From Truepera sp. (GTDB lineage Bacteria; Deinococcota; Deinococci; Deinococcales; Trueperaceae), in assembly GCA_018333775.1 (NCBI GenBank), contig JAGXSO010000154.1, positions 1 to 30,697 of the forward strand: a stretch of DNA of 30,697 bases, written 5' to 3'. A program made the position numbers and the translations under genes. The notes under the pieces are model-generated. The model searched no databases, was not told where the DNA came from, and was given only the letters and a program-made list of their open reading frames with translations. How positions within the stretch are numbered: position 1 is the stretch's first letter; each line of letters starts with the position of its first letter. Below, in pieces: positions 1 to 7,872 of the stretch.

Positions 1-1220
1 CTTGGCCCATTAGTCCAGTCCCCTGGTGCTCCACGGGGTTTGTTATTCCCGACGAGTTACGGCCTGGCAAGCACCCTTTTCACGCCGCCGGGCTCTACTA
101 CCTGCAAGACCCTTCGGCTATGGCGGTAGCGGAGACCTTAGCCCCCAAGGCGGGCGACTGGGTCTTGGATCTAGCCGCGGCACCGGGTGGCAAGAGCACC
201 CACCTCCTCTCGCTGCTGGGCAAGGGGGTGCTAATAGCCAACGAGGTGGTGCGAGGGCGCCTTAAAGCGCTAGGTGAAAACCTCGAGCGCTGGGGAGGTG
301 CTCACGCCGTCATCACTAACAACGAGGTAGCAAGGCTGGCCCAGGGCTGGGGGGCGGTGTTCGACGGAGTGCTGCTGGACGCGCCCTGCTCGGGTGAGGG
401 GATGTTCCGCAAAGCGCCGGAAGCCCGCGACCACTGGAGCGAAGCGGCGGTGCTAGGCTGCGCCGCGCGGCAGGAGGCGCTGTTAGCCGAGGCTGCCGAT
501 CTGGTCAGGCCCGGCGGCCTGTTGGTCTATAGCACCTGCACCTTCGCACCCGAAGAGAATGAACAGGTTATCGCCAAGTTCCTGGCCGCGCACCCCGAGT
601 TTGAGCTGGTGCCTACCGGACTCAGCGGCGTGTCTCCGGGAGAGCCCTTGTGGGTGCCAACATCCTGGCGTAGCGCCGAACTCGGCAAAGCAGCGCGGCT
701 CTGGCCGCATCGCCAGATCGGCGAAGGCCACTTCGTGGCCAAGCTACGTCGGACTGAGGGAGCCACTCCGGCGCGGGTCTACCAGCCCGTTACCCCAGTG
801 CCGGGGGGGACGCGGGCGCTCTGGCGCGAGTTTGTCAGCGCCGCGCTGGCCGGCGACCCTGTCCCGGAACTGGTGCTGGTGGCGCAGGGCGAGCAGCTCT
901 ATGCCGTACCCGAGCAATTGCCGCGCCTCAGCGGTCTCAGCCTGCTCCGCGCCGGATTATGGCTTGGCACCTTAAAGAAGGGGCGGCTCGAGCCCTCACA
1001 CGCGCTGGCACTGGCCCTTACCGGCGACGGTGCGCAGCGGAAGCTCGAGCTAGCGCCCGATGATCCGCGGCTGGCACGCTACTTGGCCGGTGACGTGCTC
1101 GACGAGGCCGGTGAGGAGGGCTGGCTCATCGTCACCGTGGCGGGCTTTCCTATCGGTTGGGGCAAGCGCTCGCAGGGAATAGTCAAAAACCGCTATCCGA
1201 AGGGCTTGCGAATTCGCTGA
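1..1220 (+). CDS. rsmF: 16S rRNA (cytosine-C5)-methyltransferase, RsmF/NOL1-NOP2-Sun family, 5' truncated
   Basis: The reading frame is already open at base 3 and continues without a stop through the internal ATG at 120, so the true start lies left of the window. The visible upstream residues (RPGKHPFHAAGLYYLQDPSA) are typical of this family just before the SAM-binding fold. Counting from the ATG at 120, the SAM motif DLAAAPGGKSTHL comes first, then the two catalytic cysteines in DAPCSGEGMFRK and YSTCTFAPEENE. The C-terminal part ends in a PUA-like segment (GWGKRSQGIVKNRYPKGLR) characteristic of RsmF. The family makes 5-methylcytosine in the decoding region of 16S rRNA; in Thermus, RsmF modifies several positions there. 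It is a cytoplasmic enzyme. The next gene converges on it 38 bases away. Family assignment is firm; the exact target cytosines are inference. Confidence 0.93.
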   Translation, partial: WPISPVPWCSTGFVIPDELRPGKHPFHAAGLYYLQDPSAMAVAETLAPKAGDWVLDLAAAPGGKSTHLLSLLGKGVLIANEVVRGRLKALGENLERWGGAHAVITNNEVARLAQGWGAVFDGVLLDAPCSGEGMFRKAPEARDHWSEAAVLGCAARQEALLAEAADLVRPGGLLVYSTCTFAPEENEQVIAKFLAAHPEFELVPTGLSGVSPGEPLWVPTSWRSAELGKAARLWPHRQIGEGHFVAKLRRTEGATPARVYQPVTPVPGGTRALWREFVSAALAGDPVPELVLVAQGEQLYAVPEQLPRLSGLSLLRAGLWLGTLKKGRLEPSHALALALTGDGAQRKLELAPDDPRLARYLAGDVLDEAGEEGWLIVTVAGFPIGWGKRSQGIVKNRYPKGLRIR

Positions 1221-1258
1221 CACCGTTATCTGGCCCGCTGCCGACGGTAGCTTGCTCT

Positions 1259-2053
1259 TTACGCCGATAGAAACCCGCCATCTACGGTAACTACGCTGCC
1301 ATGAACATAACTGGCAAGGTCGGTGGCCAGCACCAAAGCCATGCGAGCCACTTCGTCGGGCTGACCCGCCCGCCCGACCGGCAAGCGCTGCTGAAAGTCG
1401 TAGCCGACCTTCAACAGGCCCAGCTTAAACTGTAAGACCTGCTTGGCTACCGCGACGGTGCCTTCGGTGACGATGCCTCCCGGCAGCAGCGCATTGACGC
1501 GGAAGCCGTGCCTGGCGTACTCCTTGGCCAGGGCTCTGGTTAGCGCGATCACCCCGGCTTTGCTCGCAGTGTAGTGGGCCATGCCATCTTTAAACGGCAG
1601 CACCGCCTCTATGGAGCCGATGTTGATAATTATCCCGCCCCGCTTCAGGCGCCGAACGATCATCTCCTGACACATCCAAAAGACCGAGTCGAGGTTGATG
1701 GCCATCACCTGGCGATAAAAAGCCTCATCTACTGCCAGGGTTGACTTTGTCGGATAGATACCGGCATTGTTAACCAGTATTTCGGGTTCATGACCTTCCA
1801 AGGCTGCCCACAGCTCGGTAATAGCTGATCTGTCGGACAAGTCCAAGATATGCGTCCTGACGCCATCAAAGCGCTGCGACAGCTCCTGTGCCACGGCGGC
1901 CAACTTGGTGGCGTTAATGTCTACCAGATGCAGCTCCGCCCCGGCTTCAGCAAAACGTCCGGCAATAGCCTTGCCGATGCCTGCGGCGGCCCCGGTTATC
2001 AGCGCCTGCTTGCCCCGCAGCGATAGCAACTGCTCCAACGGTGGGTTGGTCAT
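1259..2053 (-). CDS. SDR-family NAD(P)-dependent oxidoreductase
   Basis: This 264-residue protein has the classical short-chain dehydrogenase layout. It has a glycine-rich dinucleotide motif TGAAAGIG at residues 20-27, an acidic residue after beta-2 (D45) that favours NAD(H), NNAG at 95-98, catalytic Ser147, and the Tyr161-x3-Lys165 pair in YTASK. The C-terminus VTVDGGFLSA is also typical. Length is normal for the family (about 250). The substrate cannot be told; nearest look-alikes include gluconate/glucose dehydrogenases and 3-oxoacyl-ACP reductases. The ATG start has no Shine-Dalgarno sequence but has a TATTCT box 6 nt upstream, suggesting a leaderless transcript of its own although the ABC ATPase gene lies only 21 bases upstream. 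Confidence 0.88.
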   Translation of the reverse strand: MTNPPLEQLLSLRGKQALITGAAAGIGKAIAGRFAEAGAELHLVDINATKLAAVAQELSQRFDGVRTHILDLSDRSAITELWAALEGHEPEILVNNAGIYPTKSTLAVDEAFYRQVMAINLDSVFWMCQEMIVRRLKRGGIIINIGSIEAVLPFKDGMAHYTASKAGVIALTRALAKEYARHGFRVNALLPGGIVTEGTVAVAKQVLQFKLGLLKVGYDFQQRLPVGRAGQPDEVARMALVLATDLASYVHGSVVTVDGGFLSA

Positions 2054-2059
2054 AGATCC

Positions 2060-2065
2060 AGAATA
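2060..2065 (-). promoter_or_regulatory. -10 box of a leaderless promoter for the SDR gene
   Basis: TATTCT reads on the minus strand, followed by 6 nt and the ATG at 2053. No ribosome-binding site lies between. The arrangement matches the TANNNT-start spacing of leaderless genes in Deinococcota. No good -35 was seen. Confidence 0.45.
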
Positions 2066-2074
2066 CGGGGTTTT

Positions 2075-2770
2075 TTAGGCCAGGGCCATGTCAGCGTTCG
2101 GTCGCATCGCGTTGCTGAGCCGCCCATCTTCAAGCTGTAATACCACGTCGGCATGTTTGGCCAGGCGGTGGTCGTGGGTGACCACAACGACCGAGCGCCC
2201 TTCATAAGCGACCTCCTTTAAGAGCTCCGCTACCCGTAGGCCGCTCTTGGAGTCGAGGTTGCCGGTAGGCTCATCGGCAAAGACCACATCAGGGTTGTTG
2301 GCCAGCGCTCGAGCGATGGCTACGCGCTGCCGCTCACCACCCGAGAGTTTATGCGGGGCGTGACCGGCTCGCGGGCCGAGTCCGAAGCGCTGAAGCAGGG
2401 CCAAGGCGCGCTCGTTGCGCTCGCTGGGCTTAAGCCCGGCTAGGCCCATCGGGAAGGCCACGTTCTGCTGGGCGTTTAGGACCGCAATCAGGTTATAGGA
2501 CTGGAACACAAAGCCGAACTTGTGCAGCCGCAGCTCGGCCCGCTGCTGCTCAGGCAACATCGCCAGGTTTACCTCACTCAGCCATACCTCGCCGGAGGTC
2601 GGGGTATCGAGGCCCGCCAGCACGTTAAGCAGCGTCGATTTGCCAGAACCCGAAGGCCCCATGATGGCGGTCATCTGGCCCGTTTCGAAGGTGTGGCTGA
2701 AGTCGCTGAGCGCCGTAATGTCGCCTGCGGCATCGCGATAGATTTTGCTGAGCTGGTGCGCACGGAGCAT
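2075..2770 (-). CDS. ABC transporter ATP-binding protein, MacB/LolD type
   Basis: This 231-residue single-domain ATPase has Walker [10 protein letters not shown] at residues 38-46, Q-loop Gln90, signature [14 protein letters not shown] from 142, and Walker B VVFADEP followed by the [10 protein letters not shown]-loop. The [19 protein letters not shown] pattern is that of the MacB/LolD/FtsE group, which powers FtsX-like permeases rather than importers. A matching permease lies in the same direction at 4649-5803, separated by the DUF2207 gene, and the two probably form one complex. Cargo is unknown; the group handles lipoproteins, peptides, antibiotics or mechanotransmission. It begins at an ATG with a TACACT box 7 nt upstream. 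Confidence 0.92.
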   Translation of the reverse strand: MLRAHQLSKIYRDAAGDITALSDFSHTFETGQMTAIMGPSGSGKSTLLNVLAGLDTPTSGEVWLSEVNLAMLPEQQRAELRLHKFGFVFQSYNLIAVLNAQQNVAFPMGLAGLKPSERNERALALLQRFGLGPRAGHAPHKLSGGERQRVAIARALANNPDVVFADEPTGNLDSKSGLRVAELLKEVAYEGRSVVVVTHDHRLAKHADVVLQLEDGRLSNAMRPNADMALA

Positions 2771-2777
2771 ACTGCCT

Positions 2778-2783
2778 AGTGTA
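2778..2783 (-). promoter_or_regulatory. -10 box of a leaderless promoter for the ABC ATPase
   Basis: TACACT on the minus strand lies 7 nt before the ATG at 2770. There is no Shine-Dalgarno sequence between them. The spacing is typical of leaderless mRNAs in Deinococcota. Confidence 0.45.
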
Positions 2784-2823
2784 GCCTTACCGGCTTAGGC
2801 CCATAGCAACCGCGCTGACGGCA

Positions 2824-4587
2824 TCAGCGCCCACCCGACCTGCCACCCCCGCCACCACCCCCACCACCGCTCGACGACCCGCCGGACGAGGCCGAGGCTG
2901 AGGCAGCGCTGAGGGCGCTGCTGAGCGAGGTAATCGAGCTTGACAGGCTGCTGAAATTGCCGCTGGACAGTCCGCCCATCCATACGGCGCGGCTGGTCAG
3001 GGTAGGCTCGTCCATCCCCCGTAGCGGCGCCGCCCTGGCGATGTTGCGCAGGAACTGCTGGGCCACCCCCAGGGCCGCGGCGTAACAGTAGTAGCGGTCC
3101 CAGAGCATGAAAAAGTCATCAGGGGCGTCTTTCATGACGCTAAAGTCGGACAGTGTGCGCTTAAACCCTTGCCAGCCGTAGATCTCCGGGACGATCTCCT
3201 GGCGCCAGGCCGGCAGGGCCAGCCCGGCCACGATAGCCAGCAGCAGGCAGAGCGCAGCCGCCGCGATAAAGGCTACGCGCGCCACATCCAGGGTTAGCCA
3301 GACCCCCAGGCCGCAGACCGCAAGTCCCAGCAGCGCCTTAAAGACCCAGATAGCGGCAGCGTGGCGGCTCTCGGGTGAGGTGAGCGGGCCACCTAAGCGC
3401 TGCTCGACCCAGTCGCGGGGTTTTTTGGCCCAGCGGCTCATGAAGCTGCCGGCATGGCGCTCCGAGTAGCGTCTCAGCTCGTTAAACTCCAACTTAGCCG
3501 GGTCGCCTCGCCGATTGCCCTGCGCAGCGCTCTTTAAGTAGCCCAAGACCTCGCGCTCAAAGGGCAAGAGCGGCTCGTCGCTCTTCTCAAGGTTAAGCTC
3601 CATCTCGAACCTGCGACCCTGTGAGGTAAAGCGCCCATAGCCACGCCGCGCCAGGTCCATGATGGTGGCGTGGAAAGCTGCCCCCATGCTGCTACTGCTG
3701 AAGTGCTGACTCGACAGCGCGGTGACGGCGGCGGGCGGCAGGTCGCTCGGGGGTTCGAAGTGGTAGTGCAGCGTCTCGACTTGGGGCTCACGGCCGAACC
3801 GCCGATAGTCGCGCCAGATGCCCAGGGCTAAATAGCCCAGCACCACCAGCGCGATCACAGCCCAGGCCGGATTGCCCCGCAGCACCGCTAGCTGGCGCTG
3901 GCGCTCCATCAGTCCGGCGATTTCGGCCTCTTCGCGCAGCAGCCGCTCAAAACCCGGCTCCGTGCCCCGCACGGTAAAGAGCACCGGGTCCATCAGGTAA
4001 CGGATCTCCACCCCATCGCCGCTCGGGACGCGATTGAAGCTGACTGTTAGGCTCGAGCGGTCGTTAGACAGAGTAACGGTTGGTAACTCGGGGTTGCCGA
4101 AGCGGTGGACGTAAGCGTCAAACGGTGCAGCCATCGACCCCGGGGCATTGACCATTAACCGGTAGCCGCTAACCGGCGGGCGGTCTTGCTCAAGAATGAT
4201 CCAGTACCACTGCACCACATCGCTATAGGCGTCGATGCTTCCCTCCAGGCGGTAGACAAATCGAACCCGACGCTCTGCTACCCGCACCTCCTGGCGCACT
4301 ACCAGCTCGGTGCCGCCCTCGCAGGGCTGGGTAAAGGCGGTAGCCGGCGGTCCTGGGCTGATGGCCCCCGAACCGTCGAGCAGGGTGATGCGCTGCGTGG
4401 ACTCAAGCCTAACGCAGATAAACGCCTCGCCGAAGTCGTCATCGGTCCATAGGGTGCGCTCGTCGCTGACGATGACTTCGCCGTTAGCTTGAATATCGAT
4501 GCGCTGCACCACATCGCGCCATTCAAAGCGCTGAGCCAGGGCGCTTGACAACGCCAGCGCCAACAGCAAGGCGGTTATTCGCAACAT
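2824..4587 (-). CDS. DUF2207 domain-containing membrane protein with Ser/Gly-rich tail
   Basis: This 587-residue protein starts with a signal peptide (MLRITALLLALALSSALAQ). An extracytoplasmic beta-rich domain follows to about residue 235, then a membrane segment near 242-260 (VIALVVLGYLALGIW). Next comes a cytoplasmic part starting RDYRRFGREPQ, and two more membrane helices around 405-455. The last roughly 50 residues are low complexity, Ser/Ala-rich and then a run of nine glycines. This order is that of the DUF2207 family, predicted membrane proteins with no settled function; the Gly-rich tail is also common there. It lies between the permease and ATPase genes of a MacB-like ABC system, in the same direction. 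The ATG has a TAGCAT box 5 nt upstream. Topology is deduced by eye. Confidence 0.85.
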   Translation of the reverse strand: MLRITALLLALALSSALAQRFEWRDVVQRIDIQANGEVIVSDERTLWTDDDFGEAFICVRLESTQRITLLDGSGAISPGPPATAFTQPCEGGTELVVRQEVRVAERRVRFVYRLEGSIDAYSDVVQWYWIILEQDRPPVSGYRLMVNAPGSMAAPFDAYVHRFGNPELPTVTLSNDRSSLTVSFNRVPSGDGVEIRYLMDPVLFTVRGTEPGFERLLREEAEIAGLMERQRQLAVLRGNPAWAVIALVVLGYLALGIWRDYRRFGREPQVETLHYHFEPPSDLPPAAVTALSSQHFSSSSMGAAFHATIMDLARRGYGRFTSQGRRFEMELNLEKSDEPLLPFEREVLGYLKSAAQGNRRGDPAKLEFNELRRYSERHAGSFMSRWAKKPRDWVEQRLGGPLTSPESRHAAAIWVFKALLGLAVCGLGVWLTLDVARVAFIAAAALCLLLAIVAGLALPAWRQEIVPEIYGWQGFKRTLSDFSVMKDAPDDFFMLWDRYYCYAAALGVAQQFLRNIARAAPLRGMDEPTLTSRAVWMGGLSSGNFSSLSSSITSLSSALSAASASASSGGSSSGGGGGGGGGRSGGR

Positions 4588-4592
4588 GAGCT

Positions 4593-4598
4593 ATGCTA
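4593..4598 (-). promoter_or_regulatory. -10 box of a leaderless promoter for the DUF2207 gene
   Basis: TAGCAT on the minus strand is followed by 5 nt and the ATG at 4587. No ribosome-binding site is present. It suggests separate transcription from the permease gene 61 bases upstream. Confidence 0.4.
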
Positions 4599-4648
4599 CC
4601 GCGCTTAGGCGGCGTGGTGCAGTGAAGCCTGACCCGGCACGATACTCA

Positions 4649-5803
4649 CTACTCCCGCGCCATAGCGGTAGCGATCGGAATCCGCGCCGCTCGAGCCGCC
4701 GGCAATAGTCCGGAGGCCAGCCCCATGACGATCGCGATCATTACTGCAAAGAGCACCAGCCGCAAAGTCAGGGCCGCTACCTCGAGCCCGATCAGGTGCT
4801 CCGCTATCCGGTTGACCAGCGCGATACCGCCTTGGCCCAGCAGCACGCCAAAGCCCGCCCCGACCAGGCTCAAGATGATCGCTTCGGATAAGACCAGTCC
4901 GAACAAAAAGCGCGGCTTAGCGCCTAGCGCCCGGATCACCCCAAACTCCCGGGTGCGCTCAAAGACGCTCATCAAGACGGTGTTGGCCACAGCGATAGCC
5001 CCCACCACCAGCGCAATAACGCTGATGCCTAAGCGCACCACATCGGTGACGCGGATCCCTTGTTCGATCACCCCCAGCACATCGGCACGGGTCTGGAAGC
5101 TGAGGTTAGGGTAGCGTTCGGCCAGGGCTTCGGCGACTTCGGTGGCCCGCGCCGGTTCGGCCAGCTTCACTGCGAAGAAGCTGACCCGATCCTCGATGCC
5201 GATAGCGGCTTGCAGCGGGCGGAGCGGCACCAAAACGGCGTTATCGATCAGCCCGCCGGTCGATTTGGCGATGCCGACGATCTCGAAGCTAACTCGGGGG
5301 TTGAGGCGCAGCACTGAGCCCAGGCTGAGCCGACTGCGCTCGGCGACCTGCTGGCCGACCACTGCCACCAGCGCATCGCGATCCTCGGCATTAAGCCCGC
5401 GACCCTCCAGGACAGTAAATCCACCGTAGATCTCGGCAAGGTTCTGGCCGGGCGGGAGCCCTTGAAACATGAACGAGGTGCTCGGGCTCAGCCCGCCGCG
5501 CAAGAAGAACAGCAGCGGTACTACTTCAAGGATGCCGAAACGCGCCTCTTCGGCCAACAGGGCATCGCGGTAGTGAAGCGGTAGCTCGGGGACAGCGGTA
5601 AACAAAGTGGTATCAAACGGTCCATAACTAACCTGTAGCTCCGGGCCAATATTGCCGATCTGCGTGCCAAACACCTGCCGCAGCCCTTCGCCGAGCGACA
5701 GGAAGACGACCGTTGAGCCGACCGCCACAGCGATCCCCAAAGCGGTCAGAAAGGTGCGCAGAGGGCGCTGGCGGAGCGAATGAAGGGCTAGAAACCAGAT
5801 CAC
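4649..5803 (-). CDS. ABC transporter permease, FtsX/MacB family
   Basis: This 384-residue protein has the MacB plan. An N-terminal helix follows [20 protein letters not shown] (about residues 14-36). A large extracytoplasmic MacB_PCD-like domain spans about 40-245, and three C-terminal helices (about 252-280, 300-330, 345-375) form the FtsX domain with the conserved [15 protein letters not shown] loop. This places it with exporters or mechanotransmission systems. The GTG start at 5803 has no Shine-Dalgarno sequence; an in-frame TAG lies 25-27 bases upstream, so there is little room for a longer protein. An 11-codon open frame with a strong ribosome-binding site ends in a TGA that overlaps this GTG, so translation may be coupled. 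The partner ATPase is probably the one at 2075-2770. Confidence 0.9.
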   Translation of the reverse strand: MIWFLALHSLRQRPLRTFLTALGIAVAVGSTVVFLSLGEGLRQVFGTQIGNIGPELQVSYGPFDTTLFTAVPELPLHYRDALLAEEARFGILEVVPLLFFLRGGLSPSTSFMFQGLPPGQNLAEIYGGFTVLEGRGLNAEDRDALVAVVGQQVAERSRLSLGSVLRLNPRVSFEIVGIAKSTGGLIDNAVLVPLRPLQAAIGIEDRVSFFAVKLAEPARATEVAEALAERYPNLSFQTRADVLGVIEQGIRVTDVVRLGISVIALVVGAIAVANTVLMSVFERTREFGVIRALGAKPRFLFGLVLSEAIILSLVGAGFGVLLGQGGIALVNRIAEHLIGLEVAALTLRLVLFAVMIAIVMGLASGLLPAARAARIPIATAMARE

Positions 5804-5835
5804 AACGTCAAGCTTACGCCGGTATAGCTAGCCAC
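5800..5835 (-). CDS. Possible 11-codon leader peptide coupled to the ABC permease
   Basis: Between the RodZ-like gene and the permease the minus strand has GGAGGT (5841-5846), a 5-nt spacer, and a GTG that opens [11 protein letters not shown]. Its TGA overlaps the permease GTG start as GTGA. The permease itself has no ribosome-binding site, so this mini-frame could deliver ribosomes to it. There is no homology evidence; it may instead be a chance product of an intergenic GGAGGT. Confidence 0.3.
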   Translation of the reverse strand: MASYTGVSLTL

Positions 5836-5848
5836 GGGGCACCTCCGC

Positions 5849-6871
5849 TTACGGAGCGGTGAAGGCGCGGCCGACCACTTCGCCGCTCGCGCCCAGGCGC
5901 CCGATCTCTTGCCCACCGAGCGAGGCCACGATGCCGCCGGCGTTGCCGACGTGCAAAAAGACCGGCAGTGGAAAGGTGAGGGTTTCGCCAGGCTGCACGT
6001 TGCGAAAGAGCAGCGTAGCGCCGCCGCCACGCGAGGTGCCGCTGTAGACCTCGAGCCAGGAGGTGGCCTCGACTACCAGGGTGATGCTGTCCGCAGCTAC
6101 GGGTGCCCCTACCGCCCCTTCGGCAGTAGCCAGCGGCGTCAGAGCGACGCTGAGGTTCCGATCAAAAGTGAGATCTATCGGTGCTTCGAAAGTCTCAAAG
6201 CCTTCTAGCGCAACCCGCAGCAATCGGTCGCGGCCCGGCGTGACTGGCGCATTGACGATAGGGGTGGGGTTGGCAAAGACGAAACCGTCGAGTGACACCT
6301 CGGCGCCTGGGGGGTCGGAGGTGACAGAGAGCAGCACCAGATTTTCGACCCTCGGCGGAGTAAGGGGCTGAGGGGCAACAACCTCTGGTTGGGCCGGACT
6401 CACAGGGCTAGCCGGAAAGAGTAAGCTGTTAAAAGCCCATACCGCCACCCCCACGAGCGCCCCGACTACCAGCAGGCTAGGGACCAGCCAGCTCAGACCG
6501 GTGCCTTGCCAGAGTGCGCCAAGGCGGCGCGGCTCTTTCGGAGGCGCTGCCACCAGATCCACCTCAAGTTCGGGCTTAGCTTCGGGCTCGGCAGCGACCA
6601 CCCCAGGTGTGCTACGCCGCTCTTGGGAGAACAGTTGCAAGGCTTGCCGCTCGTCAAAACCCACCGCCTGGGCATAGAGCTTAACAAAGTTGCGGGCGTA
6701 GACATCTTCCGGTAAATCCTGATAGCGGCCTTCTTCGAGTGCGCGGAGGTACTCCTTGCGGACATGCGTAACCTCCGCCACATCGCTTAGCTCGAGCCCT
6801 TTGCTGCGACGCGCTTCAGCTAGCAGTGCGCCAAGATGCTGCCCTGAGGGGGTAGGGGGGGAGTCACTCAT
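5849..6871 (-). CDS. RodZ-like membrane protein: HTH_25, PEGA and DUF4115 domains
   Basis: This 340-residue protein begins with a cytoplasmic helix-turn-helix of the RodZ type (about residues 10-80, with LGALLAEARRSKGLELSDVA and the EGRYQDLPEDVYARNFVKLYA stretch). A charged linker and one membrane helix (about 130-150, WLVPSLLVVGALVGVAVWAF) follow. A PEGA-like repeat (about 205-250, VTSDPPGAEVSLDGF) and a C-terminal DUF4115-like beta domain (ATSWLEVYSG onward) lie outside. RodZ proteins bind MreB through the HTH and help set cell shape. The added PEGA module, often found in surface proteins, is less usual and may bind envelope polymers. It follows psuG by 12 bases and its ribosome-binding site AAGGTGG overlaps the psuG stop codon, so the two are probably cotranscribed. 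The MreB link is inference. Confidence 0.85.
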   Translation of the reverse strand: MSDSPPTPSGQHLGALLAEARRSKGLELSDVAEVTHVRKEYLRALEEGRYQDLPEDVYARNFVKLYAQAVGFDERQALQLFSQERRSTPGVVAAEPEAKPELEVDLVAAPPKEPRRLGALWQGTGLSWLVPSLLVVGALVGVAVWAFNSLLFPASPVSPAQPEVVAPQPLTPPRVENLVLLSVTSDPPGAEVSLDGFVFANPTPIVNAPVTPGRDRLLRVALEGFETFEAPIDLTFDRNLSVALTPLATAEGAVGAPVAADSITLVVEATSWLEVYSGTSRGGGATLLFRNVQPGETLTFPLPVFLHVGNAGGIVASLGGQEIGRLGASGEVVGRAFTAP

Positions 6872-6883
6872 CTAGCATCCACC

Positions 6884-7798
6884 TTAAGTAACGGATAGTG
6901 GGCGCCTCGGCTTGGCCAAAGCGCCCGCGATCTCGGTTGCTAACATCACATTTTCCTTAAGTAGCCGCAGATTTATCGCTACCGTGCGCCCAGCCGAAAG
7001 CTCGGCCAGGCGGGCCAGTAAGTACGGGGTGAGATCCTTGCCATGCACCCCGATCTCGCGCTGAGCCTGCGCTAGCCAGACTTCAAGCTGCTGCGCCGTT
7101 AGCCCTTCTGAAACCGGCTTGGCTACTAGTAGCGCAGCCGGGAGCTGTAGGGCCTCTTGAGCCGCCAGAGCCTGGGCAATAGCCTCCGGGCTATCGAGGC
7201 GGGCAGCCACTGGGTAACGGGTCTCAGGGACGTAAAACCCGGCCAAGAAGTCGGTCCGGTAGCCGATCACCGGAACGCCCAGCGTCTCTAGGCGCTCGAG
7301 CGTGGCGGGGATATTAAGGATCGATTTGGCACCGGCGCATACCACCACCAGACGGTGACCGGCCAGAGCGTGCAGGTCCGCAGACTCGTCGATGACCTTT
7401 AGGCCAGGATGGACCCCGCCAATCCCACCGGTAGCAAAGACCTTGATACCGACCATGGCAGCGGCGTGCAGCGTGGTAGCAACAGTGGTTCCAGCGTTAT
7501 GGCCGGCTGCTGCCAGGACGGCCAGGTTCCACAGCGAGGCTTTGTGGGCCAGACGGTTGGCCAGCTCCTCCAACTCGCTGGCATTCAAGCCGATGACCAA
7601 CTCGCCCCTCAGCACCCCGACGGTCGCCGGCACCCCCCCGCCAGCACGGACCAGCTCCTCCAGCTCCTGGGCCAGCCGCAAGTTCTCAGGCCGAGGCAGG
7701 CCGTGGGTCATAACCGTCGATTCGAGCGCTACTACGGGGCCACCACGCTTAAGCGCCGCCTCTACCGGTGGGTGCATGCGAACCGTCACTGGGGTCAT
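6884..7798 (-). CDS. psuG: Pseudouridine-5'-phosphate glycosidase
   Basis: The family splits pseudouridine 5'-phosphate reversibly into uracil and ribose 5-phosphate. This 304-residue protein matches its usual length and motifs: VALESTVMTHGLPRPEN near residue 23 (family catalytic Glu at E26), the HKASLWNLA segment near 85, FATGGIGGVHPG near 121, and VVCAGAKSILNIPATLE near 152 with Lys158 at the position of the Schiff-base lysine. The pseudouridine kinase PsuK, usually adjacent, is not in the window. The ATG at 7798 has no ribosome-binding site; a GTG three codons later (7789) lies 7 nt after TATCAT and would fit a leaderless start better. The gene diverges from the DUF454 gene and shares an inverted repeat with it. 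Confidence 0.95.
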   Translation of the reverse strand: MTPVTVRMHPPVEAALKRGGPVVALESTVMTHGLPRPENLRLAQELEELVRAGGGVPATVGVLRGELVIGLNASELEELANRLAHKASLWNLAVLAAAGHNAGTTVATTLHAAAMVGIKVFATGGIGGVHPGLKVIDESADLHALAGHRLVVVCAGAKSILNIPATLERLETLGVPVIGYRTDFLAGFYVPETRYPVAARLDSPEAIAQALAAQEALQLPAALLVAKPVSEGLTAQQLEVWLAQAQREIGVHGKDLTPYLLARLAELSAGRTVAINLRLLKENVMLATEIAGALAKPRRPLSVT

Positions 7799-7800
7799 GA

Positions 7801-7862
7801 TACCGCAGCTTGATGATGGTGGATGAAAGTTTGGCGGGCGCCCTTGCCATCACGCTGCGGTA
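7801..7862. promoter_or_regulatory. Inverted repeat between divergent psuG and DUF454 genes, candidate operator
   Basis: TACCGCAGCTTGATG at 7801-7815 and CATCACGCTGCGGTA at 7848-7862 are inverted copies matching at 14 of 15 positions, separated by 32 bases. Each arm ends in CTGCGGTAT running outward into a -10-like box (TATGCT for the plus-strand gene, TATCAT for psuG). The symmetry suggests one regulator, or a duplicated promoter core, acting on both genes. Confidence 0.5.
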
Positions 7863-7866
7863 TGCT
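7861..7866 (+). promoter_or_regulatory. -10 box of a leaderless promoter for the DUF454 gene
   Basis: TATGCT lies 6 nt before the ATG at 7873 with no Shine-Dalgarno sequence between. This box decides the start chosen for the gene. No convincing -35 was found. Confidence 0.4.
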
Positions 7867-7872
7867 ATAGCC

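Noticed and set aside
26..265. 79-codon frame at the left edge
   Set aside because: Overlaps the open frame of the RsmF-type methyltransferase, whose family sequence is visible from base 3 on; the alternative frame has no recognisable content.
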